A DNA stretch of 64,000 nucleotides, from NCBI GenBank assembly GCA_963675135.1, contig OY776133.1, positions 41,075,494 through 41,139,493 on the forward strand, read 5' to 3'. Source of the stretch: Galeopsis tetrahit (lineage: Eukaryota > Streptophyta > Magnoliopsida > Lamiales > Lamiaceae). Positions 55,731-64,000 of the stretch are shown here, in pieces (position 1 is the first letter of the stretch; each line of letters starts with the position of its first letter). The notes beneath the pieces were generated by a model. It did no database searches, was not told the DNA's origin, and was given only the letters and a program-made list of their open reading frames with translations. The translations under genes were made by a program, and so were the position numbers.

Positions 55731-58700
55731 CTAATGCAAACCAACTGGCCTAAGACATAAACCAAACTTCTCCTTTGGTAACGCCTTAGTAAATGCATCA
55801 GCAGGGTTCTCCTCAGTAGCTATCTTAACCACTTGGACGCTCCCCTTCTCCACAATGTCTCTCACAAAGTACAGTTTCACATCAATGTGTTTGGTTCGTT
55901 CATGATACCCCTGATGCTTTGCGAGATGAATTGCGCTTTGATTATCACAGAAGACAGTCACACTGTTCTGAGATAAACCAAATTCCTTAAGAATCCCTTT
56001 CAGCCACATGTTTTCCTTAACTGCCTCAGTCAAGGCCACGTACTCCGCTTCAGTAGTAGACAATGCAACTACGGATTGATGAATAGACCTCCACGACACT
56101 GCCGTACCAAATAGAGTGAACACATATCCTGTTAAGGACTTTCGAGTGTCAACATTGGCTGCGTAATCTGCATCCACGTATCCCACAAGTGCATCCCCCT
56201 CACTTGGCATCTTCTGAAATTTCAGACCTGTCTGTGCTGATCCCAGAACATATCTCATAATCCACTTAACCGTTTCCCAATGGCTTAAGCCTGGATCACT
56301 CATATATCTGCTGATCACACTCATAGCATGAGTCAAGTCTGGTCTACAACACACCATAGCATACATTAGACTCCCTACAGCACTGGCATAAGGTATCTTG
56401 CTCATCTGAGTTCGCTCTTGGCTGTTCCTGGGACTCATCTGATTGGACAAACGATGATGTTGGCCAATAGGAGTAGAGACAGTCTTTGCCTTATGCATTC
56501 TGAACCTCTCTAACACCTTCTGAAGATAAGTAGGTTGACTCAGCAGAATAGACCCATCTAGTCTACTGATCTCCATCCCAAGAATCACTTTGGCTTCACC
56601 AAGATCTTTCATCTCAAACTCCCGTTTGAGGATCTCCTTAACTTGATTAACACTGTCAATAGACTCGCCTGCTATTAACATGTCATCAACATACAACAGA
56701 AGATAGGTAACTCCAGTCCCAACCCGTCTGAAATAGACACAGCTGTCATACAAACTCCTTGTAAAACCAGCTGAGCAAATGTACTCATCAAATCTCAAGT
56801 ACCATTGTCTAGGGCTTTGTTTGAGGCCATAGAGGGACTTCTTCAACAGACAGACCTTGTCTTCCCCTTCTTCTATGTCCAACCCTTCTGGTAGCTTCAT
56901 GTAGATCCTCTCGTCTAGAGATCCATGTAAGAAAGTTGTGGTCACATCCATCTGATGTAGCTCCAATTCGAATTGAGCGACCATAGCTAACAAGATTCTG
57001 ATGCTACAATGCTTCACAACAGGTGAGAAGATTTCATTGAAATCGATACCTTCTTTCTGTGTAAATCCCTTAGCTACAAGCCTCGCCTTGTATCTAAGTC
57101 TGCCACCCCTCTGAGCCTCCACCTTCTTTTTATAGATCCACTTGCACCCAACCAACTTCTTGTTCTTGGGCCTCTGAACAATCTCCCATGTCTGGTTCTT
57201 GTTCAGAGAAAGCAGCTCCTCCTCCATAGCAACTATCCACTTCTCCTTGTCGTGGCAGCTAATGGCTTCTGTATAAGACTTTGGCTCCAGAGACTCCACC
57301 TCAAGAGCTGCACATAATGCAAATGAGACTATGTCAGCTTGACCATACCTCTGAGGTGGGTGGACTTCTCGTCTGGTTCTGTCCCGTGCCAGCTGATAAT
57401 GTTGAAGATCATTCTCACTTTGAGGATCGCCCTCCTCATCTGGATCAATATCATCTCCAACTGGTCTTGTGGAGTCAACTTGCTCCACCTCGACTTGTGT
57501 CTCGTCTGGTTGGTTATTAGCTGCACTAGTACTCGTACTAGTCTGTTCTGATAGAGGCATCCGACTCTCATCAAACGTAACATCTCTACTGATTATACAT
57601 TTCTGCATCCCAGCTTCGAGGCACCATAACCTGTATCCTTTCACGCCTGAAGGATACCCAACAAACACGCATCGCAATGCTCGAGGCTCAAGCTTATCTT
57701 GCTTGACATGAGCATAAGCTTGACATCCAAATACCTTCAAATGATTGTAATCGGCTGCACGTCCAGACCACAACTCCTCTGGGGTTTTGTATTGCACAGC
57801 CGAGGAAGGACTTCTGTTTATCAAGTAGGCTGCAGTAGACACTGCCTCTCCCCAAAACACCTTTGGCAGACAAGACGAGTTCAACATACACCTGACTCTC
57901 TCAAGTAGTGTCTGGTTCATCCTCTCAGCAACACCGTTTTGCTGAGGGGTCCCTGGCACAGTCCTATGCCGTACTATTCCTTTCGATTTGCAGAACGCAT
58001 TGAACTCGTCTGATAGGTACTCCAGACCATTATCAGTTCTCAAATGTTTGAGAGTCTTGCCTGTGATATTTTCACATTCAATGAGCCATTCCTTGAATTT
58101 CTCAAATGCTTCTGATTTCGACTTGAGAATAGACACCCACACCTTTCTTGAGTAGTCGTCTATCATAGACAAGAAGTATTTACCACCAGACCTCGTCTGA
58201 TTCCTCGCTGGCCCCCATAGATCAGAATGGACATAGTCCATGATCCCATTGGTAGAGTGAACACCCTTACCAAACTTAAGTCTCTTGGACTTACCAAGAA
58301 TACAAGACTCACACAAGTCGAGTTGAGTGATCTTGTCTTTGCCAAGCAGACCTTGTTTAGACAACTCCACTAGGCCCTTCTCGCCTACGTGAGCTAGTCT
58401 TTTGTGCCACAACATCGAGTTGTCTTGCACCTCCGCTACATCTGATCTACCAGCTACTGTTTCTCCCTTAAGAAAGTAGAGATCACTCCTTCTCTCGCCT
58501 TTCAGGACAGTCAGCTCCCCTTTTGACACACTGAGCTCTCCATCAGCCGACTGGAATTTATAGCCCATAGAATCCAGCATCCCAAGTGAGATCAAATTCC
58601 TCTTGAGTTCAGGTACATACCTAACACTCTTGAGTATTCTTACTACCCCATCGTACATCTTCAGGTGAACACTACCTTCTCCAACAACTTTGCAAGTGTG

Positions 58701-59708
58701 ATCATTCCCAAGCAGAACAGAACCGCCCTTCTGTTGCTTGAAGTCATGAAACCAATCTCGTCTTGGAGTCATATGGAAAGAACACCCTGAATCAAGGATC
58801 CATGCTTGCTGTTCCGTAGAGGATGTGATGGTTAGCGCTTGAGCAGACTCGTAGCCTTCTTGCTCCTTCTCAACTTGAGTCTGATTAGCTTGATTCTTGT
58901 CATTAGAGGTATTGGCACCAGATTTCCTCAAGAACTGCTTGTATTTATGACAAGCATTCTTATAGTGTCCAGGCTTGTTGCAATGGTAGCACACTGCTTC
59001 ACCTTGATTGGACACAACTGATTTTCCCTTATCAGCTCCTTTGGGTTGACTAGACCCCTTCTTGGCACCAGATCGCTTCTGGCCACCTCTGATTGCCAAT
59101 CCTTCTCCGCTACTGACCTTGTCTACTTGAGACGTCTTGTTGTGCAGCAGCTTGGACTTGACAGCCAGCATTACATCCTCCAATGTAATACTTTCCTTCC
59201 TACCATACAAGATGGTATCCTTTAAGATTTCAAAGGACTTAGGGAGAGCACTCAATAGAATCAGAGCCTTATCCTCTTCCTCTAACTTGACATCTAAATT
59301 CTCTAGATCATCAAGAATTCTATTGAACTCATCAAGCTGATCCGGAATGGGTTTGTCATCCACCATTCTGAAGGCATACAGCTTCTGTTTCGAATAGAGA
59401 CGGTTAGCTAAGGTTTTAACCATGTAAAGTTTACCTAGCTTGTCCTAGACCTCTTTCGCGGTTTTCTCTTTAGCCACCTCTCTCAAAACCTTATCACCAA
59501 GGCAGAGTAGAATAGTGCTTCGAGCTTTCCTGAGCATCTTGCTCCTTTCAGCAGCAACGGAGGCAGATTCCTCAGTTGGGGTTGTAGACTCTTCGAGCAC
59601 GTCGAACAAGCCTTTCTGTTCTAGGAGAGCCTGCATCTTGACTCTCCACAGCCCAAAGTCACCTGTGCCTGAGAACTTCTCAATATTATACTTGGTCGAA
59701 TTCTCCAT
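55731..59708 (-). pseudogene. Copia gag-pol with one amber codon
   Basis: The frame starts MENSTKYNIEKFSG at 59708 and ends at 55731, 1,326 codons, with a single in-frame TAG at 59447-59445 where the family has Trp (AKEV-stop-DKLGKLY). In order: gag; zinc knuckle CYHCNKPGHYKNAC (about 58995); protease ILDSGCSFHM (about 58800); integrase zinc finger from LWHKRLAHVG (about 58415); core with DLWGP (about 58225), RTDNGLEY (about 58040) and GVAERMNQ (about 57940); RT with YVDDMLIAG (about 56690); RNase H with VDADYAAN (about 56180), STTEAEYVAL and FCDNQSAIHL. All other catalytic residues I can check are present. A Met at 59423 could restart after the stop, but would lose the first third of the gag domain. 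The element may still be mobilised in trans. Confidence 0.93.
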
Positions 59709-59764
59709 CTTCGATTTGGCAATTGATTAATGGTTGACAATCGATTCCTCTCGATCCCGATCGT

Positions 59765-59782
59765 TCCCACAGACGGCGCCAA
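59765..59782 (-). promoter_or_regulatory. Primer-binding site of the young Copia
   Basis: Minus-strand TGGCGCCGTCTGTGGGAA lies just inside the 5' LTR. It is identical to the site of the Tat element at 29939, and unlike the TGGTATCAGAGC site common in Copia elements. Confidence 0.85.
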
Positions 59783-59783
59783 T

Positions 59784-60589
59784 TGTTACGATTGTCAATG
59801 ATAATTCACTTTGACTAGACGTCTCCAATCACAAGCAAACTAATCGGCCAATATTCAATCCAACGAAAGCATGGCAATTCACAAATATAAACGAAAACGA
59901 AAAACAGAGCACAAGAAGATTTAAGTGGTTCGATCAACGTGATCTACATCCACTGGACACACGACTTCAATTTGATTAAGTATAAGAGATGTTTACACAC
60001 TCATCACTCGGAAAGGGATTTATCCTCACTTCACTCGTGAACTCTCAACTCTCAAAACGAATGCTCGCAGGCGTCAAAGAATTACAATTACAAGTAATGG
60101 GGTATTTATAGGTTGTCAAGGTGATTGCAGCGTGTGTTGAAAGCGTGCTCTGTTGCCACGTGGATTCTGTTACAACCGTGTAACAAACTCAAACCTTCAG
60201 CGTGACCCAATCTGAATTGACCTCCTTGCCCTTCACTTGTCTTCGCAAGACAAGACGACTCCATACTTAGCCAAAAATTAACCCTGCTAACAGAACTCAA
60301 CTAGTCTGGTCAGACCTCTACTTGTCTGGTCTTCCCAACTCGTCTTGTCCTTCGCAACACCCATCTCATCTGTTTGGACTCATCCAACTCATCTGATCTG
60401 GTCTGAGTTAACTTGTCTGACTCCACCAGCTGATACGCCCAACAGCTGAGTCCTTCAGAAGACTTCTATCAACCAAGTACCTCGACTGATCTGCCCAACA
60501 GACGAGTACAGTAGTAGAGTAGAATCTACCTGATCTTCACAAGACGAGTAGCACTCGTCTAGTCTAGGAGACTTGAGATAAACCTCACA
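59784..60589 (-). mobile_element. 5' LTR of the young Copia
   Basis: Begins TGTGAGGTTTATC on the minus strand and ends CAATCGTAACA. A TATAAATA motif lies at 60110-60103 (minus). Confidence 0.93.
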
Positions 60590-60788
60590 ATAGCGATGAA
60601 ATATATAAATTTTGTTGCAAATACTAAATCTAAGAATTTAGCAACGAAAATTTCTATTTCGTTGCTAAAAATTGATTTTAGCGATGAAATTTAGATTTGT
60701 CGCAAAATTTTCGTCGCTATTCCCCCTGTTTCTTGTAGTGACATTTGAAAGTCATGGGACCAAAAAAACAAGGGTGTGTGATTGGTGG

Positions 60789-61628
60789 TAGGGGTGGGCA
60801 TAAAACCGAAAAACCGAACCAACGTTTTTCGGTTTATTTGGTTCGGTTTATTCGGTTGTTCGGTTCGGTTCGATTGAAAAATTTTCAAATTTTAGTTTTT
60901 TTTTGTTCGATTTATATTTTCTAAAAACCGAATAAACCGAACCGACCGAACTATAAATAAAAATAAATATAATTAATTAATAAATATATATATAAATAAA
61001 TAAAACCCTAGATCTAATCTAATCTAAACAGTAAACAATTAAACATTCATTTCCATTTCTGTCGTTTCTTTTCCATTTATGCCGATTCTCCTTACTTCCA
61101 CCACCGCCGCCGTCTTCGACGTCTGCCTCTCTTCGTCGTCTTCGACTCTTCCACCACCGCAGTATATTCTGCTTTGCTTGAATGCCCTTTTATTTAAGTT
61201 ATATATGCTAGTTTTGTTTTGAGATTTTTAGATTATATTTTTAGATATTTGATTTAATTGAAAATGAATTCTCATAAATTTCCTGTTCTCTCATAAATTG
61301 CTCGGAATATTTTCAAAATCTGCCGACGAGTGCTTGATGCATTTAGAACTTCATTAAGGCCTAAAATAGTGCAATGTTTCATTTGTGCTCAAGATTGACT
61401 TCTCAAAAAAAGGTCTTTTCCAGTTGAGGTTGAAGAAAGTATTGAGGATAATTTTTTTTAATTTTAGGCAGGACAAATTCGGTTTGAACCGAACCGAATC
61501 AACCGAATTGTAATTCGGTTCGGTTTTTATATAATTTCTGTTCGATTTGGTTCATTTTTTTAAAACTTCGATTATTTCGATTCGATTGAAAAAAGGTCAG
61601 AACCGAACCGACCGAATGCCCACCCCTA
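60789..61628. mobile_element. hAT-like element 2, rich in GGTTCGGTT
   Basis: Ends TAGGGGTGGGCA and TGCCCACCCCTA are a perfect 12-bp inversion. Flanks ATTGGTGG and ATTTGGTGG approximate an 8-bp duplication. Sub-termini are rich in ACCGAACC/GGTTCGGT. There is no transposase. It belongs to the same family as 47391-48305 and splits the right TIR of the MULE. Confidence 0.75.
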
Positions 61629-61668
61629 ATTTGGTGGGATCAAAACTCCCATTTTCTCTATAACTCAA

Positions 61669-61917
61669 ACTACTATTTTTACCGTGATAAAATTCAAACC
61701 ACTACTTCAAACTTCAAAGTAAGAGCTTGCTACTATTTTTTTAGTGGTAAAATTCAAGTCAATACTTCCTTAATGATGCATAATGTTAACAAGGTTCAAT
61801 TAGCTCTTAATGCATTCAAAGCTTATTTATTTTTAATAATTGTGCCGTTAAGCATCAATAATTCCTTTATTCCGAATATTTAGTTTTTTTTTCTAGTTAT
61901 TAATCAATCCCAATTAT
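61669..61917. other. AT-rich flank of the MULE
   Basis: It should be the continuation of the old Copia remnant, but no pol reading can be followed. No gene is seen. Confidence 0.4.
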
Positions 61918-62280
61918 TAAAATTAAACTTCAATTAAAATAATGCAGGTTAACTTACCAGCTACACCATAAAACACGTGTGGTGTTCTTAATTTTTTCTT
62001 TCAAAGCAACTTTCAAATATAACAAACCCACGGCAATTTTCGTCAATTAAAAATATTAATTATACTTCCACCATCTCCGGTATGTTCGTATTAGATTGAC
62101 AATTTTTTTATTATTATTTACAATTATGTACTTTACATATTTCAAAATTATATCAAATGTCATTATTTTATTATTTTTTTCAAACAAAAGCGCTGATTTT
62201 CATCTGAATTTTTCAACTAATACGCTGGACCCAACATATATAGCTAGGAGAAAATTTACCGTAAAATTTAACTGATTAAA
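61918..62280. repeat. Dispersed repeat, similar to 28070-28440
   Basis: Same ordered blocks as the other copy, including GTTAACTTACCAGCTACAC and CAATTTTCGTCAATTAAAAA. It is followed at 62310 by sequence shared with 44224. Confidence 0.7.
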
Positions 62281-62454
62281 ATTAAAAAATTTATTATGAA
62301 AATATCGTTCATGTAGAACAAATCCGTTGGTTGTGGGCTTGATTGGCGGCTATGGGGGAGGGGGTGGGTTTTTTTATTTTCAGAAAATGTGTGGTAAAAA
62401 AAGGTGTACATATGCTTTAAACCCAAGATTAATGAGGGATTTGGTGAGGGCAGT

Positions 62455-62709
62455 CGTTTTAAATATGTGGTGAGTATAACGAGGGTTCTCGCCCTCACCA
62501 AATAAGGGGTTTTTTTTCCAATATCTCTTGCTATTTAGTGAGGGATATAATTCCCTTGTTAATTAAGGAGGATTTTCAAATCCCATTGACAAATTAGCGA
62601 GGATTTTAAAATTCCTCGTCATTTTCCTCCCTCATTAAATCATTCACTATTTAGCGCGGAATGTAAGGCCCATGATAGATGTCCTCGTGATTTTGTGTTT
62701 GTTGTAGTG
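62455..62709. mobile_element. CACTA-type 3' end fragment
   Basis: The stretch ends TTTGTTGTAGTG and contains repeated TTTAGCGMGGAWTTT and TTAGTGAGGGAT words resembling CACTA sub-terminal repeats. No matching 5' end CACTACAACAAA was found within the window to its left, so it is a fragment. Confidence 0.45.
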
Positions 62710-63002
62710 TATCTACTGAAGTTTTTAAAGAAAAAAAAAGAGTTTATTTACACCTGAAAACAAAATCCCACACCAACGTACAATTAGAGACAACAAATAG
62801 TAGCAATACAAGTAGGGACAAATCATCAATCTAAAACCCCAATTTACCCTCCCCAAAGAAAATATTCGGCAAATGTCAATTTTAATTTATCCAACCCAAA
62901 GAAAATATTAGAATATTTCAATTTTAAATATTTAAAACCCATCCCCAATTATAGGAAGGTATAATTGACCTTTCCATTTCTTAAAATCAAAATTGTTACT
63001 CA
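62710..63002. other. AT-rich stretch, nothing recognised
   Basis: It contains a local repeat of CAAAGAAAATATT with CAATTTTAA (62860-62930). No gene is seen. Confidence 0.4.
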
Positions 63003-63019
63003 ATTGAAAATTCATATAG

Positions 63020-63127
63020 ACAAAGTGGGATAGCTCAAGTGGTTAGAGCACCGCCTTAGGTACTGGGTTCGAGTCATGGGGAGGGGAAAAAGGGGTGGGT
63101 ATTTAACTTCCATCAAAAAAAAAAAAA
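63020..63127 (+). mobile_element. tRNA-derived SINE, copy C
   Basis: Same family as copies A and B, with an internal deletion of roughly 12 bp between the A- and B-boxes. The 17-bp duplication ATTGAAAATTCATATAG flanks it (63003-63019 and 63128-63144). The A-tail is long. Confidence 0.92.
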
Positions 63128-63465
63128 ATTGAAAATTCATATAGGTGCAGATTTTAAATTCGGTTGAATATTCTTCCCCAATTTCAATTTATCTTTTTCT
63201 GAATATCGATTATCGAATTGTTTGATTTTACACTCGTGCATACATATCTATCGAATTGTTTGATTTTACACTCGTGCATAAAAAAAAAAAAAAAAAAAAA
63301 TTGAAAATTCATATAGGTGCAGATTTTAAATTCGGTTGAATATTCTTCCCCAATTTCAATTTATCTTTTTCTGAATATCGATTATCGAATTGTTTGATTT
63401 TACACTCGTGCATACATATCTATCGAATTGTTTGATTTTACACTCGTGCATACATATCTATCGTT
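63128..63465. repeat. Direct duplication next to the SINE A-tail
   Basis: The block ATTGAAAATTCATATAGG...CTCGTGCATA (63128-63280) is repeated from 63300, separated by a 20-A run (63281-63300). Within each copy TATCGAATTGTTTGATTTTA also repeats at about 46 bp spacing. Confidence 0.9.
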
Positions 63466-63502
63466 TCGATCATAGTATTCCTGTTTTCTCAATTAAAAAT
63501 CA

Positions 63503-63839
63503 ATGGATTACACTTGCATTCTGAAGATTGATTTCGAAGGCAACACTAAATTGATGTTGGTAACTGGGGGTTCATCTGTCAAGGACATTATTGATGAAAT
63601 TGTTGGTACATGGTCCAAACTTTCCCCCAGGTAATTTCTCTATTTTATACTCTATCGGTGATGTTAAGAACTGTTATTTAAAGACCGATTTGGACCTGAT
63701 CGGACTGATTGAATACTGTAAGATGTCATCGCAGAAATTAGTAAGCATGTCTATTGAATTTGCATTAGCGCATAATCAATTTGATGGCAATGACTATATG
63801 CACAAAACTATTGTGCATATAGTCAAATGTGCATCTTAA
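63503..63839 (+). pseudogene. MULE-type transposase N-terminal (PB1-like) fragment
   Basis: The ATG at 63503 opens MDYTCILKIDFEGNTKLMLV. The frame then breaks at a C-run (about 63627-63632, TTTCCCCCAGG) and continues one base over as GNFSILYSIGDVKNCYLKTD to TAA 63837-63839. The W-S-x-L-S-P-G-N-F passage and the following beta-strand pattern resemble the N-terminal domain of MULE transposases. It stops before any catalytic region. The next 160 bases to the window edge show no further domain. It could also be a short host-derived PB1-like frame. Confidence 0.5.
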
Positions 63840-64000
63840 TTTGCAATTACTAATATATATGCGCTTAGTTCATCATATATGCACTCGTAGCAGCTCATAG
63901 GGCAGGGCGTATATTCGTGGGACACGTTTGGATATTGAGATGCCCGCCTTGTTATCACCAAACCTGAACAATATGATTGTAAACAATTTACCTTGAGCGA
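63840..64000. other. Window edge, no feature recognised
   Basis: AT-rich at first, then mixed composition. I see nothing I can name. Confidence 0.3.

Larger units (their letters stand above)
54803..60589 (-). mobile_element. Young, nearly intact Copia element
   Basis: LTRs of 806 bp at 54803-55608 and 59784-60589 are flanked by ATAGC (54798-54802 and 60590-60594). On the minus strand the order is 5' LTR, primer-binding site, gag-pol, polypurine tract, 3' LTR. By eye I noticed one substitution between the LTRs (CTCACAGG against CTCGCAGG). The single coding lesion seen is one TAG. The polyprotein resembles TNT1/Tork-type Copia. Confidence 0.95.
52337..60740. mobile_element. Non-autonomous CACTA element with nested Copia
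   Basis: Ends CACTACAAGAAAAC and TTTCTTGTAGTG, flanked by the 3-bp duplication ACA (52334-52336 and 60741-60743). The sub-termini are packed with TTAGCGACGAAA/TTTCGTCGCTAA words, as usual for CACTA elements. Without the Copia insertion it is about 2.6 kb. It holds a hairpin, a CCCAACC tract, a tRNA-like relic and a 152-bp satellite, and no transposase. Confidence 0.92.
46388..61659 (+). mobile_element. MULE inflated by nested insertions
   Basis: The inverted termini share GAAAATGGGAGTTTTG and then CCCACCAA. The 9-bp flanks are AGAACTCAA (46379-46387) and ATAACTCAA (61660-61668), one mismatch. The long TIR continues inward as GGTCCCATGA and AGTCCCAATAGG on the left. The right TIR regains the same words once the CACTA (52337-60740) and hAT-like (60789-61628) insertions are removed. 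Net length is about 5 kb. It holds a broken transposase gene on the plus strand and a broken GRF-zinc-finger gene on the minus strand. Confidence 0.88.

Overview
The window is nuclear DNA from a flowering plant, probably a eudicot. It is AT-rich and built almost entirely from nested transposable elements, their remnants and tandem repeats. I recognise no intact host protein-coding gene. The plant assignment rests on Copia and Tat-type Gypsy retrotransposons, a spliced Tat antisense gene, MULE, CACTA, hAT and Tourist/Stowaway-type DNA transposons, a short tRNA-derived SINE, and a tRNA-Gly/C-D snoRNA tandem of the plant dicistronic type. The species cannot be named from this sequence.

Layout. 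1-4.2 kb: AT-rich DNA with a Stowaway-like MITE, a Tat-type LTR remnant, a tandem duplication and a decayed tRNA-Gly/snoRNA copy. 4.2-17.9 kb: a SIRE-like Copia locus. A solo LTR with its own target duplication plus 1 kb of flank is followed by a 5'-truncated element (half integrase to RNase H, a broken envelope-position ORF, 3' LTR) and the same flank again, as if a solo-LTR form and a full-length form recombined. 17.9-20.6 kb: LTR remnants. 20.6-26.1 kb: three satellite families (77, 79 and about 45 bp) interrupted by a SINE and by a Tourist-like element that carries a MULE. 26.1-29.2 kb: AT-rich DNA with no gene seen.

29.2-42.2 kb: a well-preserved Tat-lineage Gypsy element with near-identical LTRs and ATATA target duplication. 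It has gag-pol with one nonsense codon, a noncoding tandem array and an intact three-exon antisense gene. A Pack-MULE carrying a 2-oxoglutarate-dioxygenase fragment sits in its 3' LTR. 42.4-43.8 kb: telomere-like motifs and a 58-bp satellite. 44.9-45.1 kb: minus-strand tRNA-Gly(GCC) followed by a snoR43-like C/D snoRNA, the only candidate functional host genes.

46.4-61.7 kb: one MULE inflated to 15 kb by two hAT-like elements, a SINE and a non-autonomous CACTA element; the CACTA itself holds a very young Copia element. The MULE carries a ruined transposase gene and, convergent to it, a broken GRF-zinc-finger gene. 61.7-64 kb: dispersed repeats, a CACTA end, a third SINE copy, a duplication at its A-tail, and the start of another MULE-type reading frame.

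Target duplications give the nesting order directly: Copia in CACTA in MULE in an old Copia remnant; MULE in Tourist in satellite; Pack-MULE in Tat LTR. The approximate TAAA and hAT duplications are less certain than the others.
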